Counted from the stretch's first letter, positions 7,549 to 16,025 are shown. The stretch is DNA of 64,000 nt from Shewanella sp. UCD-KL12 (GCF_001957125.1 NZ_MPHJ01000001.1:954320-1018319), one strand, 5' to 3'. The notes: generated from the sequence alone by a model not told the origin. Translations and numbers: made by a program.

Positions 7549-9204
7549 ATGGATAGACAGATGAACAATAACAAACAGATGATTTTGATTGCCGCTGCAC
7601 TCAGCTTACTTTCTGGTAGTGCGTTGGCGATGGACAGTGTGGTACTCGATGGTCAGCACCTGACTCAAGCACAGGCTTGGGAAATTGCAGATGGTGCAGA
7701 GGTCAAAATTGCTAAACAGGCAAGAAAGCAATTGGGTAAGGCGCATTCACTGTTGATGGACGCCGCTCGACTAGGTAAGCCTGTGTATGGACTGACCGTC
7801 GGCGTTGGGCTAAACAAAGATCATAAACTCTTCTCTGCAAATGGTGAGCTAAGTGATGAAGTGATTAAGGCATCTAAATCCTTTAACTACAGTACCCTTC
7901 GCGCTCACAGTGCTGGTATTGGTGAAGCGATGCCTGTACGTCTGACGCGCGTTGCTTTAGCGGTAAGGCTTAATACTATCTTGTCGGGTCATACTGGCGT
8001 ACAGCCTTATGTTGCCGACCTCTATCAAGCTTATCTAAATGAAGGCATTACGCCAATTATTCCATCAAGAGGCACAGTGGGCGAAGCTGATATCTTGCTT
8101 TCATCCCATGTCGGCCTTGCCATGATTGGCGAGTGGGATGTGATGTATAAAGGTAAGCGCGTTAGCAGTGCCAGCGCAATGAAAGCGGAAGGTATCAAAC
8201 CGTTAGATCCCGTGGGGAAAGATGCGCTGTCAATCCTTTCAAACAACTCAGTTGCAGTCAGTTACGCCATGAAAGGCTACCGAGACGCCGCTAAGTTGAT
8301 CGATGTGACTCCGACTGTGTTTAGCTTGAGTCTTGAAGGTCTTAACGGAAACGTGGCGCCATTCCTGCCACAAACAAATAATATTCGCCCGTTCCCCTAT
8401 ATTAAAGAAGCGACAACTGAGATCTTAGCCGATCTTGATGGCAGCTATCTGTGGAATGTTAATGATGAGCGTTCGTTGCAGGACCCGTTAAGCTATCGCA
8501 CAACGGCTTATACCTTGGCTAGTGCTAAAGATGCACTGGATAATTTAGGTAATGTGATTGAGGTCCAGATAAACCACTCTGATGATAATCCTGCCGTTGT
8601 GATGGGCGATACCGCTGATTATTCGCAGCATTCTCAAGTGAATAAGTACCTGGTTGAAGGTAAAGGCGGCGTGTTCCCAACTACCAACTTTGAGCCGCTT
8701 CCTGTCGCATTAGCTACGCAGCAGTTAAGCATCGCTTTGACTCATATGTCTCATAACAGCGCCATGCGTACCATTCACTTGTCAGATGATCACTTTACTC
8801 ATCTGCCACGGTTTTTGAGTGCGCCGGGCAACAATGGCCATGCATTTGGTGCAATACAGAAGACGTTTGTTGATATGCAGGTGCGCAATAAAATGTTGGC
8901 AAATCCAGTATCGTTCGACGGTATTGCTATTGCGGGTAATATCGAAGATACCTTCACGAACCTAAAGCTCGCTTCTGACAACCTTATTCAGATTGTTGAT
9001 AACACCAATGTGATGTACGGGCTCGAGTTACTGCACTCAACGCAGGCCATTGACCTAAGAAAGCTGGCAAACAGTCAACTTAAGCTAGGCAAGGCGACTC
9101 AAGCTATGTACCAGGCTTATCGCAAAGAGGTGCCATTTGTCAGTGTAGACCGTCCGTTTACACCTGATATTAGCGCATCTCACGCCTTTATCATGAATTA
9201 TTAA
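7549..9204 (+). CDS. secreted HAL/PAL-fold lyase without MIO motif, ergothionase-like
   Basis: A 551-residue aromatic amino acid lyase homologue with a Sec signal peptide ending near residue 27 (SGSALA), unusual for a family that is normally cytoplasmic. Family landmarks are kept: YGLTVGVG with Tyr80, SNNS, QDPLSYR, TTNFEPLP and NIEDTFTN. The segment that normally holds the self-processed Ala-Ser-Gly (GSVGASGD) reads GTVGEAD (175-181), one residue shorter, so no MIO can form. Ergothionase (ergothioneine trimethylammonia-lyase) is the known MIO-free branch: the trimethylammonium group leaves without electrophilic help. A betaine lyase, perhaps for ergothioneine, is therefore the best guess. 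ATG at 7561 is an alternative start. It is 48 bases after the reductase, in one operon. Confidence 0.8.
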   Translation: MDRQMNNNKQMILIAAALSLLSGSALAMDSVVLDGQHLTQAQAWEIADGAEVKIAKQARKQLGKAHSLLMDAARLGKPVYGLTVGVGLNKDHKLFSANGELSDEVIKASKSFNYSTLRAHSAGIGEAMPVRLTRVALAVRLNTILSGHTGVQPYVADLYQAYLNEGITPIIPSRGTVGEADILLSSHVGLAMIGEWDVMYKGKRVSSASAMKAEGIKPLDPVGKDALSILSNNSVAVSYAMKGYRDAAKLIDVTPTVFSLSLEGLNGNVAPFLPQTNNIRPFPYIKEATTEILADLDGSYLWNVNDERSLQDPLSYRTTAYTLASAKDALDNLGNVIEVQINHSDDNPAVVMGDTADYSQHSQVNKYLVEGKGGVFPTTNFEPLPVALATQQLSIALTHMSHNSAMRTIHLSDDHFTHLPRFLSAPGNNGHAFGAIQKTFVDMQVRNKMLANPVSFDGIAIAGNIEDTFTNLKLASDNLIQIVDNTNVMYGLELLHSTQAIDLRKLANSQLKLGKATQAMYQAYRKEVPFVSVDRPFTPDISASHAFIMNY

Positions 9205-9240
9205 TCAATCGGTTAACGACTCATAAACTCAAATTAATCA

Positions 9241-9263
9241 AGTGGGAGGCTATGACTCCCACT
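9241..9263 (+). other. intercistronic hairpin between lyase and cytochrome
   Basis: AGTGGGAG / CTCCCACT stem with a 7-base loop, without a T run after it. More likely an mRNA processing or stabilising hairpin that sets cytochrome expression apart from the upstream genes than a full terminator. Confidence 0.5.
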
Positions 9264-9285
9264 GTGAGACCTTGTAGGATCCAAC

Positions 9286-9687
9286 ATGTTTAAAAACTTA
9301 TCAGTGCTCTCATTGAGCCTTACACTTGCCTTTTCCCTAGCGACTGCATTTTCACCTTTTGCGAATGCTATGAAAATCAAAGATTATCATAAAGAGATAA
9401 TGACAGATGAAAGTGGACAGGTTGAATGTGCAGCCTGCCATGGGGATGTGAAACGCAAAACCATTCCACAAGTTAGCGCTTGCGAAAGTTGCCATGGCAG
9501 CGTCGAGGATGTGGCTGCACAAACTAAGCGACCAGCTGATGCAGGCCATACCGTTGAGCCAAATCCTCATGATAGCATGCATTATGGTACAGATTTAGCC
9601 TGTACTTACTGTCATCAAGAGCATAAACAGAGCAAGGTGTACTGTAATCAGTGCCATGAGTTTGAATACCCAAATATGAAGCGTTAA
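9286..9687 (+). CDS. periplasmic tetraheme cytochrome c
   Basis: A 133-residue protein with a Sec signal peptide (to about residue 28) and four CXXCH heme c sites: CAACH, CESCH, CTYCH and CNQCH. Size and spacing match small tetraheme cytochromes of Shewanella and the heme domain of flavocytochrome c3. It is the last gene of the reductase/lyase operon and is the probable electron donor to the reductase, fed by a quinol dehydrogenase such as CymA encoded elsewhere. The arrangement is like the separate flavoprotein and cytochrome subunits of Wolinella FccAB or the Geobacter methacrylate system. Start supported by AGGA a few bases before the ATG. Confidence 0.93.
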   Translation: MFKNLSVLSLSLTLAFSLATAFSPFANAMKIKDYHKEIMTDESGQVECAACHGDVKRKTIPQVSACESCHGSVEDVAAQTKRPADAGHTVEPNPHDSMHYGTDLACTYCHQEHKQSKVYCNQCHEFEYPNMKR

Positions 9688-9753
9688 GCTAATATTTTAT
9701 CATCGTCATATCCTCTATCTGTTGTAATAGATTCTGTAGTAATAAATAGTTCC

Positions 9754-9779
9754 AAAGCCACTGTTAAAGGTGGCTTTTT
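9754..9779 (+). terminator. rho-independent terminator of the reductase operon
   Basis: AAAGCCAC / GTGGCTTT stem with an 8-base loop followed by a short T run, 66 bases after the cytochrome stop. It separates the operon from the DUF1800 gene. Confidence 0.8.
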
Positions 9780-9899
9780 GCTCTTTACTGATTTTATTGA
9801 ACATTGCTATCTCTAGCGTAAAAGAGTGTAAAACCCTTTGAATCTACAGCAAAGCTCACTATGTTAAGTGTATTAACATGATTGAGTTGGAGAGGTTGA

Positions 9900-11243
9900 A
9901 TGTCATTAGAGGCTGTGATTGCCGTTAACCGTTTTGGTTACGGCGCTAAAGTGGGCGAAATAGATAAGGCATCTACTGATCCTAAAGCCTTTTTGATTGC
10001 TCAGCTACAGCCAATCACATTCGATGCTAAGCTGCCTCACTCTGAACAACTCCTACAAAAACTGGCTTTATACAGCCAACAAAAAAAGCTGCGTAAAAAG
10101 GAGGGCAAGGCAAATACAGCCAAGGAGGAAGCAAAAAAAGAACGGCCCTTTTTTAGACAAAGTTATAGCCAGTTAAGCGCAGACTCTATTAATCGAGCGA
10201 TTAACTCATCAAGCAGCATGATGTGGCGGCTATTGGACTTTTTCTCCAATCATTTCAGTGTGTCTGCACAAGGGGCGATGATGACTGCGCTCGCACCTAC
10301 CTTAGAGCGTGAAGCCATAGCGCCTCATCTGTTGGGCTCCTTTTCTGATATGTTATTCGCTGTCACTCAGCATCCGGCGATGCTCAAGTATCTCAATAAT
10401 GAAAAATCATTTGGGCCGAACTCAAAAGCGGGAAAACGTGGCAAAGGCCTTAATGAAAACCTTGCCCGTGAAATTCTCGAGTTACATACCTTAGGTGTCG
10501 ATGGGGGTTATGTTCAAGGGGATGTCGTAGAGCTTGCAAAAGGGATAAGCGGTTGGAGCATTGCTAAGCCATCAATCGATGGCAGGAATGGTTTTTATTA
10601 TAAAGAGCGAGGGCATGAGCCCGGTGAGCGGGTGTTATTAAATAAAACTTATAGTGAAAAGGGGGAAGCTCAAGGGCGCGCTATGCTACAGGATTTAGCC
10701 ATGCACCCGAAAACCGCTGAGCATGTATGTTATAAACTTGCGCGCCACTTTATTAGCGATACGCCCCCTCAAGCCTTAGTTCAGCGATTAACTCAGCGTT
10801 GGTTGATGACTCAAGGCAATCTTAATCAAGTGATGCTCACGCTTATCGATAGCCCTGAATCTTGGCAAGCCAAATCATTAAAATTTAAAAGCCCTCGGGA
10901 GCACCTTATTTCGAGCTATCGGGGCTTATCGTTACCAGGTGCTAAACCGAGAAAGCTTATCAATGAGCTTAAAATACTCGGGCAGCAGCCATTTAAAGCA
11001 AACTCGCCGAAAGGGTATGGTGATACTGAGCTTGACTGGAATGGACCTAGCGCCTTGCTCGCAAGAATCGATTGGTCTGCTAACCTTGCTAATAAACAGC
11101 GAAATATTGAGGTGAAACCATTGATTTCTCAACTGCTTGGCAGGCAAATTACTGAGCGGTCATATCTCACTATCACCAGAGCCGAGAGCCGTGAAAATGC
11201 CTTGGCGCTGTTATTAATGAGCCCTGACTTCTTAAGAAGGTAG
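9900..11243 (+). CDS. DUF1800 family protein
   Basis: A 447-residue member of the DUF1800 family, recognised by the opening 'AVNRFGYG' and by 'LNENLAREILELHTLGVDGGY' in the middle, both typical of the family. No signal peptide is evident; a lysine-rich insert sits near residues 60-80. Function is unknown. DUF1800 genes are usually paired with a DUF1501 gene, as here, 87 bases downstream, suggesting the two products act together, probably in the envelope. Start supported by GGAGAGG upstream of the ATG. Confidence 0.88.
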   Translation: MSLEAVIAVNRFGYGAKVGEIDKASTDPKAFLIAQLQPITFDAKLPHSEQLLQKLALYSQQKKLRKKEGKANTAKEEAKKERPFFRQSYSQLSADSINRAINSSSSMMWRLLDFFSNHFSVSAQGAMMTALAPTLEREAIAPHLLGSFSDMLFAVTQHPAMLKYLNNEKSFGPNSKAGKRGKGLNENLAREILELHTLGVDGGYVQGDVVELAKGISGWSIAKPSIDGRNGFYYKERGHEPGERVLLNKTYSEKGEAQGRAMLQDLAMHPKTAEHVCYKLARHFISDTPPQALVQRLTQRWLMTQGNLNQVMLTLIDSPESWQAKSLKFKSPREHLISSYRGLSLPGAKPRKLINELKILGQQPFKANSPKGYGDTELDWNGPSALLARIDWSANLANKQRNIEVKPLISQLLGRQITERSYLTITRAESRENALALLLMSPDFLRR

Positions 11244-11329
11244 GCGTTGAGAAGGTAAAGAATGAGCATATCTGCTCAAAAGGTAAGGGAGGGGGGGAAG
11301 TTTGAAAGCAGCGATTAAGGAGAATAGAG

Positions 11330-12475
11330 ATGCATCGTAGAGAGTTCGTTAAGCTTCTTGGTGGCAGTTTAGTCATGATGCAAAGCCCGCACCTGGCCTT
11401 GGCTGCAGAGGGGAAATCTGCTCCCAAATACTTTATCTGGATAGTGCTGCGAGGCGCGCTTGATTCATTACACACAGTTATCCCCGAGTTCGACCCTCAA
11501 TTTAAACTGTTACGACCCAAGCTATCAGCCAAACTTTCAGGTACTGGCCTGCCTTTATCGAAAGGCTTTAGCTTAAATCCAGCATTGAGCAACCTGCATA
11601 GCTGGTATCAGGCTAAAGCGCTATTGCCCATCGTTGCTGTCTCTACGGGCTATGAAAGTCGCTCACATTTTGATGGTCAGGATTACCTTGAGAGTGGCAC
11701 TGGCAGCCAAAATTATGATTCTGGCTGGCTCGGGCGTGTGATGGCCATACAGCAAAATGACTCGATAGCGATTTCGCAAACCACACCAATCAGTTTGCGC
11801 GGCAGTGACAAGGTCAGCACTTGGTATCCCTCTAATTTGAAAACGGCTGAAGATGATGTGTTACAAAGCTTGATGCAGATGTATCAAGATGACGAACTGC
11901 TGCATACTCATCTATCTAAGGGGATAGCGTTGAAAGAGAGCGCCATGTCATCAGGTGCAACCTCAAAAAAAACGGGTCGTCAGTTTAGTGAACTGGCAAC
12001 GGCTTGTGCCAATTTATTAAAGGCAAATAAGCAGATGGATTGTGCCATGTTAGAGCTAGGTGGCTGGGATACTCACAACAATCAGCACAATCGTCTGCAG
12101 CGACAACTGACTCAACTAGATACGGGCTTGGCAGCGCTTAAGTCTGGCCTAGGTGCGCAGTGGCAAGATACTGTGGTTGCCATCGCCACTGAGTTTGGTC
12201 GTACGGCGAAAGAAAATGGCACAGGAGGGACCGATCATGGTACTGCTAGCGCGATGTTTCTCGCTGGAGGCGCTGTCAAAGGTGGGCAAGTATTAGGGAG
12301 CTGGCCAGGCTTGAAGGCTGAAGCCTTGTATCAACAAAGGGATCTTATGCCAACCAGCAATACCTTTAGTTGGCTAGCTACAACTTTGAGTCAACATTGG
12401 CAGTTGTCACCTACACAAATTTCACAGGTATTTCCCCATAATGAGCTATACCCACAGCAAGTTAGCAGGGCTTAA
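11330..12475 (+). CDS. DUF1501 family exported protein
   Basis: A 381-residue protein with a Tat-like N-terminus (HRREFVKLLGG, then a hydrophobic stretch ending near ALAAEG). DUF1501 proteins have a sulfatase/alkaline-phosphatase-like fold. Visible family segments are 'ELGGWDTHNNQ', 'VVAIATEFGRTAKENGTGGTDHG' partly (GGTDHGTASAMF), which resemble metal-site histidines and aspartates of that fold. No substrate is known. It has a good ribosome site (AAGGAG, 8 bases before the ATG) and is the second gene of a pair with the DUF1800 gene. Confidence 0.88.
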   Translation: MHRREFVKLLGGSLVMMQSPHLALAAEGKSAPKYFIWIVLRGALDSLHTVIPEFDPQFKLLRPKLSAKLSGTGLPLSKGFSLNPALSNLHSWYQAKALLPIVAVSTGYESRSHFDGQDYLESGTGSQNYDSGWLGRVMAIQQNDSIAISQTTPISLRGSDKVSTWYPSNLKTAEDDVLQSLMQMYQDDELLHTHLSKGIALKESAMSSGATSKKTGRQFSELATACANLLKANKQMDCAMLELGGWDTHNNQHNRLQRQLTQLDTGLAALKSGLGAQWQDTVVAIATEFGRTAKENGTGGTDHGTASAMFLAGGAVKGGQVLGSWPGLKAEALYQQRDLMPTSNTFSWLATTLSQHWQLSPTQISQVFPHNELYPQQVSRA

Positions 12476-12628
12476 CTGTCTGTGCTTCCTCTGTTGAAGC
12501 CTTTATTTACACTCACTTTACGTGTAACTTTCGACTGGTAACTTTCGCTAAACGTGTTGACTATACAGTGTGAATGCGACTTTAAATCGTGGTTTAGCGG
12601 CTCTGAAATGGAACTGGGAGTCATATAA

Positions 12629-13255
12629 TTGATTGAACGAAAAAGTGGGATATTTAATGGACGCAGTAAGTCATCAGCATACAAAGATTTAGTTTGGACA
12701 GTCGCAACATCGTCAGATACAAGAATACCAATCAGTATAAGAAAGTGATCTACTCAGAGTTATTTTTGGCGAGTGATTCAAGATGAATAGTTGATGGAAT
12801 GGTTATTCCATTGCGAGGCTATTCAGCGAAGAAGCAGGCGGCCAAAAACACTCCTGAAAGGCGAGTTTTAGCGCATCCGATGCCGTGTTAACGAGCTAGA
12901 GCGTAGAATAACTATGCCCTTCACTCGTTGCCTTGTCTCTGAAGCGCTAAACTCTCGCTGAGCGATCAAGTCTTTATGCTGATTGGTATTAATCCAAGGG
13001 CAAACAAAGCTCACGCTATCGACCATTGAGAATAATTTACAGGAACTTAATTCTGACAAGCACCACATTGTCTCAGCGCAAGTGTATATTGCTAATATGG
13101 CTGATAAACCTTTAATGGATCACGTTTGGTGTGAATGGATAGGAGAGCAGCCTGAACATTGGCCTCAAAGAACGTGTTTAGGTGTAAACCTTGAAGGTGA
13201 TGTGCTCATAGAGGTGACTGTTACAGCGGTGAGTCATTTACCTGTTAAGTCATGA
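12629..13255 (+). pseudogene. RidA/YjgF-family gene interrupted by a MITE
   Basis: The N-terminal part lies at 12629-12727 (TTG start with GGGAG 8 bases before it; it includes SSAYKDLVWTVATSSDT) and the C-terminal part at 12989-13255 (IQGQTKLTLSTIENNLQEL onward). Between them sits a 259-base element flanked by TA. Removing the element and one TA rejoins the frame exactly as SSDTRILIQGQTKL, giving about 121 residues, the usual RidA-family length. As it stands, translation stops at a TGA shortly inside the element. RidA-like proteins hydrolyse reactive enamines/imines. The 90-residue frame that starts with a TTG inside the element's right end is not a native start. Confidence 0.85.
12728..12986. 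mobile_element. MITE copy 1, 259 bp, inserted in the RidA-family gene
   Basis: Ends are inverted: CCAATCAGTATAAGA at the left and TCTTTATGCTGATTGG at the right, flanked on both sides by TA, as for Tc1/mariner or IS630-type targets. It has no transposase gene. A second copy (41916-42175) is about as long and similar throughout, including an internal inverted motif (GGCGAGTTTTAGCGC and its partner AAGCGCTAAACT). Both copies share the segment CTTCACTCGTTGCCTTG. Confidence 0.88.
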
Positions 13256-13264
13256 GAACGATTA

Positions 13265-13705
13265 ATGAAATTTAAATTTATCCAAGCAACACAAGATGAT
13301 AGAGCTTATCTATTAAAGCTACGCAAGCTGACTATGGTTGAGCATCTAGAAAAATCCGGTCAGTTTTTATCGGAGGCTGAGCATGAATTCCGCCTCGATG
13401 ATGCTTATGAATGTTCACACTTAATCTCACAACACACAGATAATAAGGCTCGGATGGTGGGGACATTAAAGTATCGAGAGGATAATGACAAAATTGAGAT
13501 TATGCAGTTGCAAATACATCCAGCCTTTCAAGGTCAAGGCATAGGTAAAAAAGTGGTTGAAGAGGTTTTACAACAAGCTGACACAAAGAGAGTTGAGCTC
13601 ACTGTATTGAAAGATAACCCCGCTTTATCACTCTACCAAAGGCTTGGTTTTACCATCACAGGTGAAGATGAGTTTGAGTTCCATATGCAGGCTGTTAACA
13701 GTTAA
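13265..13705 (+). CDS. GNAT family N-acetyltransferase
   Basis: A 146-residue GNAT acyltransferase. The acetyl-CoA binding motif A is seen as IHPAFQGQGIGKKV around residues 85-98, preceded by the beta-4 strand (IEIMQLQ), and the C-terminal half has 'NPALSLYQRLGF', the standard GNAT motif B. The acceptor substrate is not predictable. It begins 9 bases after the stop of the interrupted RidA-family gene, so it was probably the second gene of that transcription unit and may be affected by the MITE. Confidence 0.9.
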   Translation: MKFKFIQATQDDRAYLLKLRKLTMVEHLEKSGQFLSEAEHEFRLDDAYECSHLISQHTDNKARMVGTLKYREDNDKIEIMQLQIHPAFQGQGIGKKVVEEVLQQADTKRVELTVLKDNPALSLYQRLGFTITGEDEFEFHMQAVNS

Positions 13706-13794
13706 AAGAGCAAGCCGTTAGCAGTTCAATGAGTTATTGAGCTGCATAATTAAGCTGAGTAAGTCCAGTAAGTAAGCCATGTTATCGAGGCCCC

Positions 13795-14739
13795 ATGTTA
13801 GAGAATATCAATCGTTTGTTTCCTGTTTTTGCACTTATTGGTGCGCTTACCGCTTACTTTATGCCCCAGTGGTTTGTTGAGCTTAAGTTTTTGATTGTCC
13901 CTCTTCTCATCATTATCATGCTGTCGATGGGACTGACGCTCAACGTCAGTGACTTCTCAAGTGCTTTACAGCAAAAGCGCGCTGTGCTGGTTGGGCTGCT
14001 TCTGCAATTTTCTATTATGCCAGTCAGTGCACTACTGATTAGTTTAGCCTTAGGCCTTGAACGTGACATGGTGATAGGCATGGTGCTAGTGGGCAGTGTT
14101 GCTGGAGGGACTGCGTCAAACGTTGTTTGCTATCTAGCAAAAGGTGATGTGGCGCTGTCAATTACCATGACGGCATTGTCGACCTTAGTCGGCGTATTAT
14201 TCACACCTCTGCTTATCGAGTTACTTTTAGGTCAGATGATTGATATTCCGCTATCGGCAATGCTAATAAGCCTAGTGAAAATTGTATTACTGCCAGTTAC
14301 CGTTGGTGTGCTGATTAATCACTTTTTCAAACCCCAAGTCAGTAAAATAACGCCTGCTTTGCCCTTAGTGTCAATTATGGCCATAGTGCTGGCTATCACC
14401 ATTATCGTGGCATTGAATGCGGGCCAGTTTGACAAGGTTGGTCCCATTATCTTTGTGGCTGTGTTCCTTCATAACAGTTTGGGCTTGATACTTGGTTACA
14501 GCTGTTGCCGACTACTGGGTTTTAGCCATACCGTTTGTAAAACCATCTCCATTGAGGTTGGCTTGCAAAACTCAGGCTTAGCGACTGCCTTGTCGATTCA
14601 GTTTTTCAGCCCATCCTCTGCGCTACCTGCGGCAATATTTTCAATTTGGCATAACTTGTCAGGTTCACTGGTAGCGGGATATTGGTCTAAAGAGCGGCAA
14701 GTGATAAAGCAAGATGTTGTAGAAAACAGCAGTAGGTAG
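13795..14739 (+). CDS. bile acid:sodium symporter (BASS) family transporter
   Basis: A 314-residue integral membrane protein with about nine to ten hydrophobic segments. The signature glycine-rich 'GSVAGGTASNVVCYLAKGDVALS' region (about residues 100-120) is that of BASS family sodium-coupled symporters, which import organic anions; bacterial substrates include pyruvate, pantoate and other carboxylates. The second conserved crossover 'EVGLQNSGLATALS' is also present near residue 255. Substrate unknown. It stands alone between GNAT and CDF genes. Confidence 0.9.
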   Translation: MLENINRLFPVFALIGALTAYFMPQWFVELKFLIVPLLIIIMLSMGLTLNVSDFSSALQQKRAVLVGLLLQFSIMPVSALLISLALGLERDMVIGMVLVGSVAGGTASNVVCYLAKGDVALSITMTALSTLVGVLFTPLLIELLLGQMIDIPLSAMLISLVKIVLLPVTVGVLINHFFKPQVSKITPALPLVSIMAIVLAITIIVALNAGQFDKVGPIIFVAVFLHNSLGLILGYSCCRLLGFSHTVCKTISIEVGLQNSGLATALSIQFFSPSSALPAAIFSIWHNLSGSLVAGYWSKERQVIKQDVVENSSR

Positions 14740-14779
14740 AACATTCAATAGCATTCAATTTGGTTTAAGGAGCGAGTCC

Positions 14780-15694
14780 ATGGCTGATAAGCAAGAACAC
14801 AAGCATGACCACAGCGCCCCAGGGCATAGCCACGGCAGTGGTAATCAAAAAGCAGTAGGCATAGCTGCTGTGCTGACCGGCACCTTTATGATTGCCGAAG
14901 TCGTTGGCGGGATAGTGTCAGGATCACTTGCCCTGATCGCAGATGCTGGGCATATGTTGACAGATTTTGTTGCGCTGAGCTTAGCTTGGTTTGCTTTTCA
15001 TCTCGCTAAGCGACCAGCTTCTTGGCAAGCTACGTATGGCTTCGACCGTTTCTCGGTACTCGCCGCTTTGGTGAATGGTTTGTCACTATTTTTGATCGCC
15101 GCATGGATCTGTTTTGAAGCCTATAAGCGAATTAGCGAGCCTGTAGAAGTGCTTGGTGGCACCATGTTGCTGGTTGCCGTGGGTGGCTTGATTGTCAATA
15201 TTCTCGCGTTTTGGATCTTGGCCCGCGGTGAAAAGGATAACCTTAATATCAAGGCGGCACTATTACATGTCGCCGGAGATCTATTAGGATCGGTTGGCGC
15301 TATCATCGCCTCTATAGTGATTATCTACACTGGCTGGACGCCTATTGATCCGATTTTGTCGGTGTTTGTTGCGATCATCATTTTACGTTCAGCATGGCAC
15401 GTGGTGAAAGAGAGTGGGCATATCTTACTTGAGGGGGCGCCTCGTGGCTTTGATAGGCGTCAGCTCATTGAAGCCTTAGAAACAGAGATCATTGAAGTGG
15501 TAAAAGTGAAACATGTCCATGCGTGGTCTATCACTCAAGAGCGCCCCATGGCCACACTCGAAGTGGATGTTAGCGAAGGTGCTGACATAAGTCAGGTTAA
15601 ACTCGCCGTTAAAACCTTACTCAAAGAGCGTTTTGCCATTGCGCATTCAACCGTTGAGATAAACCTGTATCGCCAGCACAGTGAAAGCCAGTAG
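14780..15694 (+). CDS. cation diffusion facilitator, probable zinc exporter
   Basis: A 304-residue CDF transporter. It has a histidine-rich N-terminus (HKHDHSAPGHSHG), six membrane segments with the metal-site pairs DAGHMLTD in TM2 and HVAGDLLGS in TM5, and a cytoplasmic C-terminal domain with 'KHVHAWSIT'. The HxxxD/DxxxD arrangement is that of CzcD/ZitB-type zinc exporters driven by the proton gradient. The start has AAGGAG a few bases upstream (14767-14772). It follows the BASS transporter by 40 bases and may share its transcript. Confidence 0.93.
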   Translation: MADKQEHKHDHSAPGHSHGSGNQKAVGIAAVLTGTFMIAEVVGGIVSGSLALIADAGHMLTDFVALSLAWFAFHLAKRPASWQATYGFDRFSVLAALVNGLSLFLIAAWICFEAYKRISEPVEVLGGTMLLVAVGGLIVNILAFWILARGEKDNLNIKAALLHVAGDLLGSVGAIIASIVIIYTGWTPIDPILSVFVAIIILRSAWHVVKESGHILLEGAPRGFDRRQLIEALETEIIEVVKVKHVHAWSITQERPMATLEVDVSEGADISQVKLAVKTLLKERFAIAHSTVEINLYRQHSESQ

Positions 15695-15766
15695 AGAGCA
15701 AAATAGCACCCTAAAACGCCTCAGCTTCTATAGTTAGATAATACTCAAACGATAGGATAGAAGCTC

Positions 15767-16025
15767 ATGAGTTTAGCAGACGTAGTACAGGCGGGTTGGG
15801 AAGCAGTTGGTGCTGGAGATTTTGATACCTTGGTGGCTGATTACACTGAAGATATGGTGTTCGTTATGCCGGGGCAAGGGGATATATTATCTGGTCTCTA
15901 TTCTTGAGTGGAAATCGGCTAAAGTTGCCGCCTCACAGTTGACGGTCTTATTTAAGTTCGAGGGCAGCAAAATTGTTGAGGAGCGCTGGTTTATCGACAC
16001 CGAGCAATGGAGGAGTGCATTCTGA
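15767..16025 (+). pseudogene. broken NTF2/SnoaL-like gene with internal deletion
   Basis: The first frame (15767-15907) gives 46 residues opening MSLADVVQAGWEAVGAGDFD and reaching PGQGDILSG, typical of the first half of SnoaL-like proteins, and then stops at TGA. The last half continues in another frame (about 15890-16025: SILEWKSAKVAASQLTVLF... ending EQWRSAF). Together they make about 90 residues where the family has about 125-135, so roughly 40 codons from the middle are lost with a frameshift at the join. A sequencing error alone would not explain the missing middle. Confidence 0.75.

Noticed and set aside
12983..13255. 90-residue frame starting at TTG as an independent gene
   Set aside because: The start is inside the MITE end; the protein is the C-terminal part of an interrupted RidA-family gene.
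15905..15907. In-frame TGA in the NTF2-like gene as a possible selenocysteine codon, given selenium genes nearby
   Set aside because: The remaining half lies in a different frame and about 40 codons are missing, so decay explains the stop; no SECIS-like hairpin was seen after it.
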